DNA of 45,827 nt from Fusobacteriia bacterium 4572_74 (GCA_002084825.1 NBMF01000004.1:1-45827); one strand, 5' to 3'. Counted from the first letter of the stretch, positions 18,239-29,988 are shown. Numbers and translations are program-made. Notes: a model not told the origin generated them from the letters alone.

Positions 18239-19108
18239 ATGAATTTTCAAGATATGATAATGGCATTACAACAATTTTGGGCATCAAAGGGATGTGTAAT
18301 AGGGAATCCATACGATATAGAAACGGGTGCAGGAACATTTAACCCTAATACTACATTGATGGCATTAGGACCGGAACCATGGAGTACAGCCTATGTAGAA
18401 CCATCAAGAAGACCAAAAGATGGAAGATACGGTGAAAATCCAAATAGAGTATATCAACATCATCAATTTCAAGTGATAATGAAACCATCCCCACTTAACA
18501 TTCAAGAACTTTATTTAGATAGTTTAAGAATGTTGGGGATAGATCCATTGAAACACGATATTAGGTTTGTAGAAGATGACTGGGAATCTCCAACATTAGG
18601 TGCATGGGGGTTAGGATGGGAAGTATGGTTAGATGGTATGGAGATCACTCAATTTACTTATTTTCAGCAAATAGGAGGGATTGAGCTAGGTATTACTCCA
18701 GTTGAAATCACCTATGGTTTAGAAAGAATAGCACTATATATTCAAGAAAAAGAGAGTGTATATGATCTAGAATGGGCACCTGGAATCAAATATGGAGATA
18801 TGAGATTACAGTATGAATATGAGCAATCAAAATATTCATTTGAGTTAGCTGACTTAGACATGTACTTTAGATGGTTTGATGAGTGTGAAGCTGAAGCACA
18901 TAAAATATTGGATGAAGGACTGGTATTTCCCGCTTATGACTTTGTATTAAAGGGATCTCACATATTTAATGTGTTAGATGCCAGGGGAGCTATCTCTGTT
19001 ACAGAGAGACAATCTTATATATTAAGAGTTAGAAATATGTCTAAAAGATGTGCTGAAGTATTCTTGCAGGCAAGAAAAGACCTAGGATATCCACTTTTGA
19101 AGAAGTAA
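18239..19108 (+). CDS. glyQ: Glycyl-tRNA synthetase alpha subunit
   Basis: Catalytic alpha subunit of the alpha2-beta2 glycyl-tRNA synthetase, 289 aa, the usual length. Characteristic stretches are [53 protein letters not shown] and [25 protein letters not shown] lies immediately upstream of the ATG. It is paired with glyS 119 bp downstream. The preceding 74-bp gap contains a nested GTTGT/ACAAC hairpin but nothing resembling a T-box. Confidence 0.97.
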   Translation: MNFQDMIMALQQFWASKGCVIGNPYDIETGAGTFNPNTTLMALGPEPWSTAYVEPSRRPKDGRYGENPNRVYQHHQFQVIMKPSPLNIQELYLDSLRMLGIDPLKHDIRFVEDDWESPTLGAWGLGWEVWLDGMEITQFTYFQQIGGIELGITPVEITYGLERIALYIQEKESVYDLEWAPGIKYGDMRLQYEYEQSKYSFELADLDMYFRWFDECEAEAHKILDEGLVFPAYDFVLKGSHIFNVLDARGAISVTERQSYILRVRNMSKRCAEVFLQARKDLGYPLLKK

Positions 19109-19130
19109 ATTTACAATGAGAATCTTAAAA

Positions 19131-19153
19131 TAACTAGCCACGAATTACACGAA
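19131..19153 (-). repeat. Dispersed intergenic repeat, copy A
   Basis: Read on the minus strand, TTCGTGTAATTCGTGGCTAG lies in the glyQ-glyS gap. It matches the copy at 34412-34433 at 16 of 22 positions, with all six differences being transitions. See the repeat finding. Confidence 0.4.
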
Positions 19154-19227
19154 GACGGATTTTAGTTGGTGTCAAGGTTTTTAAATTAGTGAAGATTGAA
19201 TTCATAATAAAAAAATAGAGGTGAAAG

Positions 19228-21306
19228 ATGAATATTTTATTAGAAATTGGTATGGAAGAGATACCTGCAAGGTTTTTAAAGCCTGCATTAAATGATTTAG
19301 AAAAAAATATAAAAATTTATTTAAAAGAAAATAGAGTAGCTTTTGAAGAAATAAAAACATATGGGACTCCTAGAAGACTGGTATTATCTATATTAAATTT
19401 GGCAGAGAAACAAGAGGATTTAAATATACTAAACCAGGGACCTGCAAAACATATTGCTTTTGGATCAAATGGTGATCTTACAAAGGCAGGAATGGGGTTT
19501 GTAAAATCTCAAGGAATAGAGGCTACAGATTTAGAGATAATTGAAACTTCCAAGGGAGAATATATTGCAGCTAAGAAATTTGTAAAAGGAAAAGAGACTA
19601 AGACACTATTGCCCGAAGCTCTAAAGGGATTAATAGAAGGATTAACATTTCCAAAATCTATGAAATGGTCAGATAAAAAAATGAAATTTGCCAGACCAAT
19701 CCAATGGATCTTAGCTTTATCAGATAATGATTTAGTTGAATTTGAAGTGGAAGGATATAAGAGTGGAAGGATCTCTAGAGGACATAGATTTTTTGGTGAG
19801 AAAGAATTTACTATAAATAATATAGATGATTATTTTATAAAAATAAGAGATAACAATGTAATCATTGATATAGAAGAAAGAAAAAATATGATCGTTGAAA
19901 TGATCAATAAAAATTGCTCATCAGTAGGAGAAAAAGTAGTTATTGAAGATGAACTTTTAGATGAAGTAACGAATCTTGTAGAATATCCATATCCAATAGT
20001 GGGAACATTTAATTCAGAATTTTTAGAAGTACCTCAAGATGTACTTATTATCTCTATGCAAGTACACCAAAGATATTTCCCAATTTTGGATTCAGAAGGA
20101 AATCTATTACCTAAATTTGTAGTGGTGAGAAATGGTATAGACGGATCTGAAAATGTAAAGAAAGGAAATGAAAAGGTATTATCTGCTAGACTTTCCGATG
20201 CAAGATTTTTCTACCAAGAGGATCTTAAAAAACCATTATTTAAAAACGTAGAAAAATTAAAACATGTTGTATTCCAAAAAGATTTAGGAACTATTTTCCA
20301 AAAATTAGAGAGAAGTAAGAAAATAGCTGAAAAATTAATAGATATTTTAGGATTTGAAGGGAATAAATCTGATATATTGAGAACAATAGAGTTATCTAAA
20401 GCAGATTTAGTTTCCAATATGATTGGAGAAAAAGAATTTACAAAATTACAAGGATTTATGGGAGCGGAATATGCACTTAAATCTGGAGAAAACGAAAAAG
20501 TAGCTAAGGGAATAGAGGAACATTATTATCCTAGATATCAGGGAGATAAACTACCTCAAAATATAGAGGGAGTAATTACAGGTATCTGCGACAGGATAGA
20601 TACATTAGTAGGTTGCTTTGGAGTAGGTCTTATTCCAAGTGGTTCAAAAGATCCATTTGCTCTTAGAAGATCGGCGTTGGGAATAGTAAATATTATATTT
20701 AATTCAAAATTAGATCTATCGATAGATGAACTTATAAATCTAAGTCTTAATGTTTTAGAAACAGATGGAGTATTGAAAAAAAACAAGGAAAAAGTAAAAA
20801 CTGATGTAATGGAATTTATGAATCAAAGAATAATAAATGTTTTCTTAGATAAAGGATACAGAAGAGACTTTATCATGGCTGTCTTAAGTGTTAAAAATGA
20901 AAATTTACTAGAGGTAGAGAAGAAGTTATTAACATTGAATGAAGTGTCTTCTAATGCAAACTTTAATGAGTTAGTTTCTCTTTTAAAAAGAGTTGGAAAT
21001 ATATCTAAAGACTATAAAGATAAGGTAAATATTAATGAAGAACTTCTAAAAGAAGATGCTGAAAAATCTCTTTATAATTTTTATATGGAGTTTGTGAGCA
21101 TATCTGAAGAGATCTTAGGTAAGAATGATTATCTAATTTATTTAAAGACTATCCTTTCAGGAAAAGAAATAATAGATGCTTTTTTTGATTCAGTGATGGT
21201 AATGGATAAAGATGAGAATATAAAAAATAATAGATTATCACTTTTAACTTCTTTAAATACTATATTTAACAGGGTAGCAAATTTAAGTTTAATAGAGATA
21301 AAATAG
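19228..21306 (+). CDS. glyS: Glycyl-tRNA synthetase beta subunit
   Basis: Beta subunit of the tetrameric glycyl-tRNA synthetase, needed for tRNA binding, 692 aa and full length. It opens with the family-typical LLEIGMEEIPARFL, and contains FGTPRRL-like YGTPRRLVL, FPKSMKWSDKKMKFARPIQW, VHQRYFPI and GSKDPFALRRSALGI, and an anticodon-binding-like C-terminal region. GAGGTG precedes the ATG. It ends the long tex-to-glyS gene set and is followed within a few bases by a strong terminator. Confidence 0.97.
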   Translation: MNILLEIGMEEIPARFLKPALNDLEKNIKIYLKENRVAFEEIKTYGTPRRLVLSILNLAEKQEDLNILNQGPAKHIAFGSNGDLTKAGMGFVKSQGIEATDLEIIETSKGEYIAAKKFVKGKETKTLLPEALKGLIEGLTFPKSMKWSDKKMKFARPIQWILALSDNDLVEFEVEGYKSGRISRGHRFFGEKEFTINNIDDYFIKIRDNNVIIDIEERKNMIVEMINKNCSSVGEKVVIEDELLDEVTNLVEYPYPIVGTFNSEFLEVPQDVLIISMQVHQRYFPILDSEGNLLPKFVVVRNGIDGSENVKKGNEKVLSARLSDARFFYQEDLKKPLFKNVEKLKHVVFQKDLGTIFQKLERSKKIAEKLIDILGFEGNKSDILRTIELSKADLVSNMIGEKEFTKLQGFMGAEYALKSGENEKVAKGIEEHYYPRYQGDKLPQNIEGVITGICDRIDTLVGCFGVGLIPSGSKDPFALRRSALGIVNIIFNSKLDLSIDELINLSLNVLETDGVLKKNKEKVKTDVMEFMNQRIINVFLDKGYRRDFIMAVLSVKNENLLEVEKKLLTLNEVSSNANFNELVSLLKRVGNISKDYKDKVNINEELLKEDAEKSLYNFYMEFVSISEEILGKNDYLIYLKTILSGKEIIDAFFDSVMVMDKDENIKNNRLSLLTSLNTIFNRVANLSLIEIK

Positions 21307-21309
21307 TGG

Positions 21310-21340
21310 AAAGGATTGGTCGGCGACCAATCCTTTTTGT
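21310..21340 (+). terminator. Strong terminator after glyS
   Basis: AAGGATTGGTCG and CGACCAATCCTT form a near-perfect palindrome followed by TTTTTGTTTT, 4 bp after the glyS stop. It separates the synthetase set from the maltodextrin locus. Confidence 0.95.
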
Positions 21341-21428
21341 TTTGATTTATATTTTATTTTATTTGTGTAAGAATAGTTTTTAATGCTTTAAAATAAAACT
21401 TGAAAAATGATTAAAGTACAAATTTAAT

Positions 21429-22957
<1,529 letters not shown>

Positions 22958-22980
22958 AATAGCATTTAACCTCCTAAAAG

Positions 22981-23009
22981 TTGTTTTTAATGGAAAATTA
23001 GTTTAAAAT
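22981..23009 (+). promoter_or_regulatory. Promoter for first lacI and ABC importer
   Basis: TTGTTT, a 17-bp spacer and TAAAAT lie 31 bp before the regulator's ATG. No GAAACGTTTC operator is seen here, unlike the other sugar promoters in this locus. Confidence 0.55.
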
Positions 23010-23021
23010 AAAAACAAATGA

Positions 23022-24029
<1,008 letters not shown>

Positions 24030-24047
24030 AATTATCAGGGGGAAAAT

Positions 24048-25319
24048 ATGAAGAATTATATGAAGGGATTGATGGTTGGAGGAGCTATGCTTCTTACAGC
24101 TTGCGGTGGTGGAACAAATCAAAAAGAGGAAAAAACGGTAGTAGATATATTTCAATTTAAGGTGGAGATAGCAGAACAATTTGACAAACTATCTCAAAAA
24201 TATATGGAAACTCATCCTAATATAGAGATAAATGTAGAAACTGTAGGTGGAGGAGATGACTATGGTGCGGCACTTCGTGCTAAGATGGCATCGGGGAATG
24301 AACCTGTTATATTTAATGTAGGAGGGCCACAAGACGTCTATGATTGGCAGGATAAATTGGTGGATCTATCGGATATGGAATTAGCAGGAAAGGCATTTGA
24401 TGGAGCTTTAAGTGGAGCAACATTAAATGGGAAGGTATACGGATTGCCATTTACTCAAGAGGGATATGGATTTATATATAATAAGGAATTATTAAAGAAA
24501 GCCGGGATAGATGCAAAAACTATTATCAGCTATGAATCTTTAGAAACTGCTGTTAAAATGCTGGATTCTAAAAAAGAAGAGTTAGGGTTGGAAGCTGTAT
24601 TTGCAACTGCAGGAAAGGAAACTTGGGTAACAGGATTACATTATTCGAATGTAGGTTTAGCACAAGAGTTTGGAAGTGTATTTAAAGCTTATAATGCTAA
24701 AGCGGTGGAATTCACATATTCTGAGGGTATGAAACAACTATTTGATTTACAGGTAGACTATGGTAGAGAGCCGATAAATGCAACTGATTATTCTACACAG
24801 GTAGAAAGATTATTCTCTATGGGGAAAGTGGCTATGACTCAGCAAGGAAACTGGGCATTTGGATCGATTAAAGGAATAGATGAAAAATTAGCACAAAATA
24901 TAGGATTCCTGCCTATGCCAATAGTAGGGGCTAAAGAAAATGTGTTACCAGTAGGAATACCAATGTACTGGACTGTAAATAAAGACTCAAGTGAAGCTCA
25001 AATAAAAGCAGCTAAAGAGTTTTTAAACTGGGTATATACTTCTGAAACTGGAAAAGATTATGTGATCAATGAATTTAACTTTATACCACCGTATGAAGGA
25101 TTTGACGGGGAAAACTTACAGCCAAAAGATCCATTGGCTAAAGATATTATGGCATTCTCAAAAGCTGGGAACACTATCCCTTGGGTATTTATGGGATATC
25201 CTACAGGATGGGGAATGGAAACATTGGGAGTGGAATTACAAAAATATATAGATGGACAGATTACTTGGGATGAAGTTTTAGAAAAAGCCAAATCTTCATG
25301 GGTTGAGAGTAGAAAATAA
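24048..25319 (+). CDS. Sugar ABC transporter substrate-binding lipoprotein
   Basis: Extracytoplasmic sugar-binding protein (CUT1 class, SBP family 1) of 423 aa. The signal peptide ends in lipobox LLTAC with the lipidated cysteine at residue 19, followed by a GGG linker. The mature part shows FDKLSQKYMETHPNIEINVE near the N-terminus, GLPFTQEGYGFIYNKELLKKAG, and MGKVAMTQQGNWAF, all common in this family. It lies 18 bp after the LacI gene and 73 bp before the permease gene. A hairpin in that gap probably gives excess binding protein over permease. The particular sugar is unknown, although the location favours maltodextrin. Confidence 0.88.
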   Translation: MKNYMKGLMVGGAMLLTACGGGTNQKEEKTVVDIFQFKVEIAEQFDKLSQKYMETHPNIEINVETVGGGDDYGAALRAKMASGNEPVIFNVGGPQDVYDWQDKLVDLSDMELAGKAFDGALSGATLNGKVYGLPFTQEGYGFIYNKELLKKAGIDAKTIISYESLETAVKMLDSKKEELGLEAVFATAGKETWVTGLHYSNVGLAQEFGSVFKAYNAKAVEFTYSEGMKQLFDLQVDYGREPINATDYSTQVERLFSMGKVAMTQQGNWAFGSIKGIDEKLAQNIGFLPMPIVGAKENVLPVGIPMYWTVNKDSSEAQIKAAKEFLNWVYTSETGKDYVINEFNFIPPYEGFDGENLQPKDPLAKDIMAFSKAGNTIPWVFMGYPTGWGMETLGVELQKYIDGQITWDEVLEKAKSSWVESRK

Positions 25320-25346
25320 AAGTATGAGATAAAAAATTAATAAATA

Positions 25347-25373
25347 AGAAAAAGGGGGAAACCTCTTTTTTTC
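25347..25373 (+). terminator. Partial terminator between binding protein and permease
   Basis: AGAAAAAGGGGG and CCTCTTTTTTTCT form a hairpin with an AAA loop and T-rich right arm inside the operon, just before the permease ribosome site. It fits an attenuator that lowers permease expression. Confidence 0.6.
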
Positions 25374-25392
25374 TAAAAAAGGAATGATAGAT

Positions 25393-26259
25393 ATGAATTA
25401 TAATAAAAAAACATTCTGCTTATTTGTAGGACCAATAATGCTAGCATTTTTAATGGTGGTAGTGATACCGTTAGTTATAGGAGTTTACTATTCATTTACA
25501 GAATGGAATGGAAGGATGGATCAAGTACCTGATTTTATAGGATTTACTAACTATATTGCAATTATTAAAGATGAGGGATTCAGAAATGCTTTTATCTTTA
25601 CAGCAAAATTTACAGTGGTATCTGTAATTGCTATCAATGCAATAGGATTTAGTTTGGCACTCTTGGTAACGAAAAAATTAAAGATATCTAACTTTATGAG
25701 AACGATATTTTTTATGCCTAACCTAATAGGGGGGTTAATATTAGGTTTTATATGGCAATTTATATTTATGGGGGTATTTCAAACTATTGGTGAAATTACT
25801 GGTTGGACATTCTTTCAGGGATGGCTTGCAGATGCTAATACCGGATTTTGGGGATTGGTAATAATCATGATTTGGCAGATGTCAGGATATTTGATGATAA
25901 TTTATATTGCAGCTCTGCAAAATATACCTAAAAGTCTGCTGGAAGCAGCTGATATAGACGGTGCCAACGGATGGGCAAAAACAAGACATATAATATTCCC
26001 AATGGTAGCACCAGCATTTACTATCAGTATGTTTTTGACACTAGCAAATTCATTTAAATTATTTGATCAAAATTTGTCCCTTACAAATGGAGGACCTGGA
26101 GGAGCCACAGAGATGCTGGCTTTAAATATCTATAAAACAGCATATACCTTTACTAACTATGGTGCTGCTCAGGCAAAAGCTGTTGTATTCTTTTTGTTAG
26201 TGGCTTCTATTACTATGGTGCAGGTATATGTAAATAAGAAAAAAGAGGTGGAGATGTAA
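25393..26259 (+). CDS. Sugar ABC transporter permease, MalF/UgpA type
   Basis: Inner-membrane permease of 288 aa with about six helices, the smaller MalF-like class of CUT1 importers. The cytoplasmic EAA loop, which docks the ATPase, reads LLEAADIDGANGWAKTRHII. An AAAGGA lies about 9 nt before the ATG at 25393, better spaced than for the track's 25384. Its stop overlaps the ATG of the next permease (TAATG), so the two are translationally coupled. No ATPase gene is in this operon; the MalK-type ATPase at 27.7 kb is the obvious partner. Confidence 0.9.
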   Translation: MNYNKKTFCLFVGPIMLAFLMVVVIPLVIGVYYSFTEWNGRMDQVPDFIGFTNYIAIIKDEGFRNAFIFTAKFTVVSVIAINAIGFSLALLVTKKLKISNFMRTIFFMPNLIGGLILGFIWQFIFMGVFQTIGEITGWTFFQGWLADANTGFWGLVIIMIWQMSGYLMIIYIAALQNIPKSLLEAADIDGANGWAKTRHIIFPMVAPAFTISMFLTLANSFKLFDQNLSLTNGGPGGATEMLALNIYKTAYTFTNYGAAQAKAVVFFLLVASITMVQVYVNKKKEVEM

Positions 26260-27119
26260 TGAAAAGTAAACAAAATTCTAGAATTTTGCTATATATCATA
26301 GGAATTCTTACATCTATCTTATTTGTATCACCATTTTATATTTTAATAGTCAATGCCTTTAAAACTAAGAGAGAGCTATTTGGGAGTACACTGACATTAC
26401 CCAAGGAATGGATGTTAGATAACTTTAGAATAGCTATGAATAAACTATCATTTTTATGGATTGGGAAAAATTTCAGTCTGGAGGGATTCTTTGGATCGGC
26501 ATTATTTAACTCGATGTTTGTAACTATTACCAGTACAATTTTAATTGTTATATTTTCTTCAATGGCTGCTTGGATTCTAGTTAGGACAAAATCAAAGATG
26601 AGTAATATTATATTTTATTTGTTTATCGCAGCTATGTTGGTGCCCTTTCAGGCTGTCATGCTGCCTTTGGTAGCTTTTATGGGGAGGCTGGGATTACAAA
26701 ATAGGTTGGGAATAGTATTTATGTATCTGGGATTTGGATCGAGTCTTTCTATATTTCTCTATCATGGCTTTATAAAAAATATTCCAATATCACTGGAGGA
26801 AGCCGCAAGGATCGATGGTTGCGGGCCTTGGAAAGTGTTTTGGAAGATAATATTCCCTACGTTAAAGCCAATTCATGTGACGGTATCGATCCTAAATATA
26901 ATTTGGATTTGGAATGACTTTTTATTACCTCAGCTTATGATAAATAAGAAAGGAACACAAACTATTCCGTTGAAAATGTATCTTTTCTTTGGAGGATATT
27001 CGAAACAATGGCATCTTGCCATGGCAGGATTATTATTAGCTGTAATACCTGTAATAATATTTTATTTCTTTGCGCAAAAATATATTATAGAGGGAGTGAC
27101 AGCAGGATCTGAAAAATAA
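26259..27119 (+). CDS. Sugar ABC transporter permease, MalG/UgpE type
   Basis: Second inner-membrane permease, 286 aa, with six predicted helices starting at ILLYIIGILTSILFVSPFYI. The EAA loop is SLEEAARIDGCGPWKVFWKI. The C-terminus YIIEGVTAGSEK is the usual MalG-like ending. It overlaps the upstream permease by one base. It closes the first importer operon and is followed by an IS relic rather than an ATPase gene. Confidence 0.9.
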   Translation: MKSKQNSRILLYIIGILTSILFVSPFYILIVNAFKTKRELFGSTLTLPKEWMLDNFRIAMNKLSFLWIGKNFSLEGFFGSALFNSMFVTITSTILIVIFSSMAAWILVRTKSKMSNIIFYLFIAAMLVPFQAVMLPLVAFMGRLGLQNRLGIVFMYLGFGSSLSIFLYHGFIKNIPISLEEAARIDGCGPWKVFWKIIFPTLKPIHVTVSILNIIWIWNDFLLPQLMINKKGTQTIPLKMYLFFGGYSKQWHLAMAGLLLAVIPVIIFYFFAQKYIIEGVTAGSEK

Positions 27120-27139
27120 AAAAGAGTGGAGGAATATTT

Positions 27140-27625
27140 AAGTATTCAAAAGGTGATTCCTGTATTTTACAGGAGTCATCTTTAATTACTGATAGATATA
27201 TTCTCAGCCCACTTCCATAAGCTAAGTAACTAATATCTGTTGACATTGCTTTCATAGGGATTTCTTGTTTAAATTCTCAATTTTTAAAAATTTAATTTTA
27301 GCTTTTATTTTTTCTATTTTTTCATCTTTGTGCAGACTACTCAACTCTTTTAATGCCAATGATTTTAATATCAAGATCATTTTCTTCAAAGATTACTCTG
27401 AGTAATTTCTCTTTAGAATATTCTTCAATAAATTTTTCTTTAAATTCAATAGCATAGACAATAGATTTGGATGAGATTTTTAAAATATTTTAATTTTTAG
27501 ATAGTATTTTAATTTTCTTTTAAGTGAATAATTTTTTAGACATTTGGAACTCCTTAACCTTTATTTTTAAATATACAAAAAACCTGTAAATTTTGACACT
27601 TTTTTTCTAGTGTTTAGTCTACAGG
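27140..27625 (-). mobile_element. Degraded IS3-family (IS150-like) element relic
   Basis: The 545-bp gap between the permease and malK has no intact gene but carries transposase debris on the minus strand. From 27543 an AAGGAG-preceded ATG opens MSKKLFT and then stops. Further fragments in shifted frames read EFKEKFIEEYSKEKLLRVIF and IIGIKRVE, like an IS150-type OrfA, then a coiled-coil tail (EKIEKIKAKIKFLKIENL). Finally TDISYLAYGSGLRIYLSVIK, which matches the first-Asp region of IS3-family integrase cores. The rest of OrfB is deleted. Palindromic CCTGTA/TACAGG sequences occur near both edges and may be the old ends. At least two frameshifts and several stops make it inactive. Confidence 0.6.
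27577..27625 (-). terminator. Terminator downstream of malK
   Basis: On the minus strand CCTGTA and ACACT pair with AGTGT and TACAGG to form a two-part stem, followed by TTTTTT (27582-27577). It lies 40 bp beyond the malK stop and probably reuses the IS end. Confidence 0.55.
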
Positions 27626-27664
27626 TTACAGCATAATATGAGTCACCTTTTTTTTTATTGTTTT

Positions 27665-28789
27665 TTATACTAAAGATATATTTTCATCTGTTTCATAGTC
27701 AAAGATATGACATTTCTCCATATCAAACCAGAAGTTATAATTTTTTCTATTTCCCGTTTCTTTAACATTTTCAGAAGTTAATCTAGCAGAATATTGAATT
27801 CCATCTATTGTGAAGTAAATAAACTCCTCATTCCCCATTTGCTCTACGATAGAGATTTTTCCAGTTATGTACTCTTCCTTTTCTGGATGAGTTTCATGAG
27901 ATCTTATATGCTCTGGTCTGATTCCAAACCACACTTTTCTCCCCACATAATCCTTTACTTTTTCTGCCTTTTCCTCTGGCAGGTGTAAGATAGTTTTTCC
28001 TACTTTCACAGCAACCTTCCCTCCATCCATCAATAATTCAGATGGAATGATATTCATAGATGGTGAACCGATAAACCCTGCAACAAATTTATTTTGTGGT
28101 CTGCTGTATAGGTTGATAGGAGTGTCTACTTGCTTGATAACACCATATTCTAATACACAGATTCTGTCTCCCATAGTCATAGCTTCTACTTGGTCATGAG
28201 TAACATAGATCATGGTAGCAGGCTGACCAGCATCTTTTAATTCTTGATGTAATTGAGTGATTCTAACTCTCATAGAGACTCTTAATTTTGCATCTAAGTT
28301 TGATAGTGGTTCGTCAAATAGGAAAACTTCAGGTTTTCTAACAATAGCTCTTCCTACTGCTACCCTCTGTCTCTGCCCACCAGACATCTCCTTGGGCTTT
28401 CTGTCCAATAGATCAGTTATCTCTAATTTTGTAGCTGCATCCCTTACCCTTTCATCTATCTCAGACTTGGGTAATTTTTGTATTTTTAGACCAAATGCCA
28501 TATTTTCATAACAAGTCATATGGGGATAGAGTGCATAGTTTTGAAATACCATGGCAATACCTCTATCCTTAGGAGATAGTTCATTTACAACTTGATCTCC
28601 TATGATTATCTCTCCACCAGTAATATCTTCTAATCCAGCAATCATTCTAAGAGTTGTAGATTTTGCACAACCAGATGGACCGACAAATACCATGAATTCT
28701 CCATCTTTGATATCTAAATCTATCCCATGAACTGCCTTAAATCCATTTGGATATGTTTTTTCTACCTTTTTTAATTTTACTACTGCCAT
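27665..28789 (-). CDS. malK: MalK/MsmK/UgpC-type sugar ABC transporter ATPase
   Basis: Cytoplasmic ATPase that energises CUT1 sugar importers, 374 aa. The ABC domain contains a Walker A FVGPSGCAKSTTL, the signature MSGGQRQRVAVGRAI, Walker B EVFLFDEPLSNLD and the switch histidine YVTHDQVEAM. The C-terminal third (about 240-374) is the OB/TOBE regulatory domain (WFGIRPEHIRS). The Walker A has Ala where GxxxxGKS has Gly, which is unusual. AGGGGG precedes the ATG, inside the end of the second lacI gene 2 bp upstream. It is the only ABC ATPase in the window, so it probably serves both permease pairs. Confidence 0.93.
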   Translation of the reverse strand: MAVVKLKKVEKTYPNGFKAVHGIDLDIKDGEFMVFVGPSGCAKSTTLRMIAGLEDITGGEIIIGDQVVNELSPKDRGIAMVFQNYALYPHMTCYENMAFGLKIQKLPKSEIDERVRDAATKLEITDLLDRKPKEMSGGQRQRVAVGRAIVRKPEVFLFDEPLSNLDAKLRVSMRVRITQLHQELKDAGQPATMIYVTHDQVEAMTMGDRICVLEYGVIKQVDTPINLYSRPQNKFVAGFIGSPSMNIIPSELLMDGGKVAVKVGKTILHLPEEKAEKVKDYVGRKVWFGIRPEHIRSHETHPEKEEYITGKISIVEQMGNEEFIYFTIDGIQYSARLTSENVKETGNRKNYNFWFDMEKCHIFDYETDENISLV

Positions 28790-28791
28790 TT

Positions 28792-29781
28792 TTATCCCCC
28801 TGTATATATTTCCCTCAATACTATATTTAAATCTATCGATTGATTTCTTAAAAAGTTTTTACCCTCTAACTCCTCAAAGATCATCTGTACTGCCACTATT
28901 CCTTTAGTAGAAAAATTTAGATCTACAGAACTCAGAGTAGGAGTTGTATACTCACATGAATCCGTGTTATCAAATCCTATAATTTTTATATTTTCAGGTA
29001 TTTTTTTACCATTTTTTAAAAGGGATGATATTATCCCAAATGCCATTATGTCGGAAGCTATACATAGACCATCTATATCGGTTTTAGAGATCATTTCTCC
29101 CAATATTAAGCCCCCTTGGTAGGAGGGTTGTTCCAGATACAGTCTTTCTTCCCCCAAAGATGATTCTATAAGAGCACTTTGATATCCAAGATATCTCCTG
29201 CTGTGAACCTCTATATCATCGCTTCCAACAAAGGCTATATTTTTACAATTATTTTTAGCCAGAATTTCAGTGGCATTAAACCCTCCAATGGTATCATCAC
29301 TGTTAATATAATTAACACCATAGAGATTATTCTTGTAGTTATCTATAAAAACTATAGGAATATTTATTTTTTTAAGATCTTTTTCCTTGGAAGCATCCAG
29401 ATCTCCAATGATAATGATTCCCTCTAAATCTCTTTTTAATGCCCATTCCAATATGTTGAGTTCTTTGATATTATTTCCAATTACCAGGTCATACGACTTT
29501 TTTGAAAGTTCAGAAGTTATTGAATTTATTATTTTTTGATAGTAGTTATTTTTTTGAAAAATTTCATTTTCAATAGGAAATAAGATTCCAATTAAGTTAG
29601 ATTTTTTACTAGCCAAGGTTCTTGCTGCGCAATTAGGCTTATACCCTACCTTTTCCATTAGACCAAATATCTTTTTTTGAGTTTTCAGGCTGCATTTTCC
29701 TTTTCCGTTTATGACGTTAGAAACGGTAGATACAGAGAAACCAGATTGTTTAGCAATATCTTTAATTGTTAATTTTTCCAT
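28792..29781 (-). CDS. LacI-family transcriptional repressor (second)
   Basis: A 329-aa LacI/GalR regulator. The DNA-binding domain is LTIKDIAKQSGFSVSTVSNV, followed by the hinge YKPNCAARTLASKKSN; the effector-binding part includes NIAFVGSDDIEVHSRRYLGY and IIGFDNTDSCEYTTPTLSSV. The track starts at a GTG (29790), but AAGGGTGG lies there, so the ATG at 29781 is preferred. It is co-transcribed with malK, 2 bp apart. Its promoter region contains the perfect palindrome GGTAAAACGTTTTACC, which suggests autoregulation. It is divergent from malEFG. Confidence 0.9.
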   Translation of the reverse strand: MEKLTIKDIAKQSGFSVSTVSNVINGKGKCSLKTQKKIFGLMEKVGYKPNCAARTLASKKSNLIGILFPIENEIFQKNNYYQKIINSITSELSKKSYDLVIGNNIKELNILEWALKRDLEGIIIIGDLDASKEKDLKKINIPIVFIDNYKNNLYGVNYINSDDTIGGFNATEILAKNNCKNIAFVGSDDIEVHSRRYLGYQSALIESSLGEERLYLEQPSYQGGLILGEMISKTDIDGLCIASDIMAFGIISSLLKNGKKIPENIKIIGFDNTDSCEYTTPTLSSVDLNFSTKGIVAVQMIFEELEGKNFLRNQSIDLNIVLREIYTGG

Positions 29782-29794
29782 CTTCACCACCCTT

Positions 29795-29823
29795 GGTAAA
29801 ACGTTTTACCTAAGATTAGTATA
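29795..29823 (-). promoter_or_regulatory. lacI-malK promoter with 16-bp operator
   Basis: A minus-strand TATACT (29818-29823) with a weak -35 (TTTTAT, 17 bp away) is followed by the perfect palindrome GGTAAAACGTTTTACC (29795-29810), 14 bp before the ATG. Its core differs slightly from the GAAACGTTTC sites. Confidence 0.7.
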
Positions 29824-29907
29824 CTACACTTTTTGCAAAAATAAAACTCTTTTTAATAATGATAGTGTTAAATTGTTGTTATTTTGTTTTATTTTAATAC
29901 TAAACGG

Positions 29908-29966
29908 TTGACATTTTGGGAAAAATGAATTAAACTCTATATTAGAAGCGAAATGAAACGTTTCCA
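29908..29966 (+). promoter_or_regulatory. malEFG promoter with LacI-type operator
   Basis: TTGACA (29908-29913), a 17-bp spacer and TAAACT (29931-29936) are followed 18 bp later by GAAACGTTTC (29955-29964) with AGAAGCG just upstream. This copies the lamB promoter layout almost base for base around the -10 and operator. Confidence 0.82.
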
Positions 29967-29988
29967 AAAAATTTAAAAGGGGGCAGAA

